Of a DNA stretch of 7,639 bases, positions 6,467 to 7,639 are shown in pieces. This DNA is from Sulfurivirga caldicuralii. Lineage in GTDB: Bacteria > Pseudomonadota > Gammaproteobacteria > Thiomicrospirales > Thiomicrospiraceae. Location of the stretch: NCBI GenBank assembly GCA_015661715.1, contig DQVN01000032.1, positions 1 to 7,639 of the forward strand, given 5' to 3'. Made by a program: the position numbers and the translations under genes. Numbering within the stretch: position 1 is the stretch's first letter; each line of letters starts with the position of its first letter. The notes below the pieces were generated by a model. The model made no database searches. It was not told the origin of the DNA and worked only from the letters and a program-made list of their open reading frames with translations.

Positions 6467-7639
6467 GCCACAGTGCGCTGCCGCCAAATGACAAGGAAAT
6501 GAGCCTGGTCGAGCATCTGCTCGAGCTGCGCAACCGGCTGACCAAAGCCGTTCTGGCTGTCATCGTCCTGTTTGTGGCGCTTTTTCCCTTTGCCAATGAC
6601 CTGTATCTGTTTATTGCCGAACCGCTGATGCGCTATATGCCGTCCGACGGCGGCATGATCGCCACCGCCGTGGCCTCACCATTCCTCACCCCCTTCAAGC
6701 TTTCATTGGTCCTGGCCATCTATCTGGCCATGCCGGTCATCCTCTATCAACTGTGGGCCTTCATCGCCCCCGGGCTTTACGAGCATGAAAAGAAACTGGT
6801 CGGCCCCCTGCTGTTTTCCAGCGTCTTCCTCTTTTACGCCGGCGGCGTCTTTGCCTACTATGTGGTGTTTCCGCTGGTATTCCAGTTCCTCACCGGCACC
6901 GCGCCAGACGGCGTCACCATCGCCACCGACATCAGCATGTATCTGGACTTCGTCATCAAGATGTTCTTCGCCTTCGGCATCGCCTTTGAAGTGCCCATCG
7001 CCACCGTTCTGCTGATTATTACCGGTATCACTACGCCCGAAAAACTCTCCCATGCCCGGCCGTATGTGATTGTGGGTGCCTTCGTCATTGGCATGCTGTT
7101 GACCCCCCCTGACATCATCTCTCAGACCCTGCTGGCCGTACCCATGTGGATCCTGTATGAACTGGGCGTGTGGATCGGTGCGATGATCGTGCGCCGCCGC
7201 AAATCCGACGATGACGAGCCTGATACGGATGACGACCCAGAGCCACAAGACCCCACCCCATCTCCAGGCCCCGCACCCACCCGGCCAGACAGTGGTGGCT
7301 ACCCCACTGACACCGAATCCGCAGCACCTGCACGCACATCGGCCGCAGCCGCAACAGCCGCCACAGCGGGTAGTCTGGCCGTCCAGGCTGCCGCCGAACC
7401 TGGACTCTCCTTTGATGCGGATGGTCAGCCGCAAACACCGCCGCCTGCAGACGACCAAACCATCGAAGCCGTCAGCGAAACAGCAGAAGACGAGGAAGAC
7501 GACGACTTTGACTGGGATGCTGAGTTTGACCAGATCGAGGCAGAAATGAACGCCCTGCACGGCGAAAATGATGCCGAAACACCCGCTGAGGCCTATAATG
7601 AAGCCCAAGAGGGTGAAATTCATGCCTCAGACACACCAA
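6463..7639 (+). CDS. tatC: Twin-arginine translocase subunit TatC with long acidic C-terminal extension, 3' end outside window
   Basis: Core Tat receptor that binds twin-arginine signal peptides in the inner membrane. From the ATG overlapping the tatB stop, 392 residues are open to the right edge. The core, about residues 13-247, has the N-terminal MSLVEHLLELRNRL and SPFLTPFKLSLVLAIYLAMPVILYQ-type second helix. APGLYEHEKK (102-111) is the cytoplasmic loop that contacts the signal peptide. E176 lies in FGIAFEVP, and TPPD (214-217) precedes the last helices. All correspond to conserved TatC features. Family members are usually about 240-260 residues. Here the reading frame continues after VRRRK (243-247) for at least 145 more residues with no hydrophobic span. 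Residues 249-392 contain 41 Asp/Glu against 2 Arg and no Lys, with Pro/Ala-rich stretches at 261-310 and a densely acidic block at 342-361. TatC has both ends in the cytoplasm, so the tail should be cytoplasmic. Confidence 0.95.
   Translation, partial: MSHSALPPNDKEMSLVEHLLELRNRLTKAVLAVIVLFVALFPFANDLYLFIAEPLMRYMPSDGGMIATAVASPFLTPFKLSLVLAIYLAMPVILYQLWAFIAPGLYEHEKKLVGPLLFSSVFLFYAGGVFAYYVVFPLVFQFLTGTAPDGVTIATDISMYLDFVIKMFFAFGIAFEVPIATVLLIITGITTPEKLSHARPYVIVGAFVIGMLLTPPDIISQTLLAVPMWILYELGVWIGAMIVRRRKSDDDEPDTDDDPEPQDPTPSPGPAPTRPDSGGYPTDTESAAPARTSAAAATAATAGSLAVQAAAEPGLSFDADGQPQTPPPADDQTIEAVSETAEDEEDDDFDWDAEFDQIEAEMNALHGENDAETPAEAYNEAQEGEIHASDTP

Noticed and set aside
6703..7623. 306-codon open frame on the minus strand opposite tatC
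   Set aside because: It lies antisense to a clear TatC core and tail, has Gly/Cys/Arg-rich composition typical of a codon-bias shadow, and resembles no family.
7250..7639. TatC tail as a separate downstream gene or a frameshift product
   Set aside because: The frame is continuous from the TatC core with no stop, and no start codon with a ribosome binding site marks a separate gene. A sequencing error cannot be fully excluded.

Overview
The window looks like a chromosomal segment from a proteobacterium, most likely a gammaproteobacterium or a close betaproteobacterial relative. Three things point there: a monofunctional hisB heading a hisB-hisH-hisA-hisF run, a HIT-family gene between the histidine genes and tatABC, and a cbb3 oxidase operon (ccoN, ccoO) on the opposite strand. 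I cannot name the genus. All recognised genes are core metabolic, respiratory or secretion genes. I see no mobile element, CRISPR array, tRNA or rRNA.

Left part (1-1900, minus strand): the first two genes of a cbb3-type cytochrome c oxidase operon. ccoN (catalytic subunit) is followed by ccoO (membrane-anchored c-type cytochrome), which runs off the left edge. A strong GC-rich hairpin lies between them. The ccoO fragment carries an apparent periplasmic insertion of about 55 residues before its haem c motif.

Centre-left (1901-2255): a divergent control region of about 350 bp. Reading toward ccoN it holds a perfect TATAAT, a poor -35, and an FNR/ANR-like box centred about 61.5 bp upstream of the inferred start site, which fits oxygen-responsive activation of a high-affinity oxidase. 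Reading toward hisB it holds a plausible sigma70 promoter, a palindrome over its -10, and a 9-bp inverted repeat just upstream.

Centre (2256-5306, plus strand): hisB-hisH-hisA-hisF-hisE, tightly packed with abutting or overlapping start and stop codons. They encode imidazoleglycerol-phosphate dehydratase, the two subunits of imidazole glycerol phosphate synthase, the ProFAR isomerase and phosphoribosyl-ATP pyrophosphatase. hisI (phosphoribosyl-AMP cyclohydrolase), commonly found between hisF and hisE, is absent here and must be encoded elsewhere or replaced.

Right part (5307-7639, plus strand): two back-to-back RNA hairpins without a U-tract lead into a strong ribosome binding site and a short HIT-family (HinT-like) gene. 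This is followed by tatA, tatB and tatC, the twin-arginine translocase. tatC is open at the right edge. After a normal six-helix core of about 247 residues it continues for at least 145 residues as a very acidic, low-complexity, presumably cytoplasmic tail. That tail is the most unusual protein feature here. I found no convincing new multi-gene system; the notable points are lineage-specific elaborations of known genes and the regulatory structures between them.
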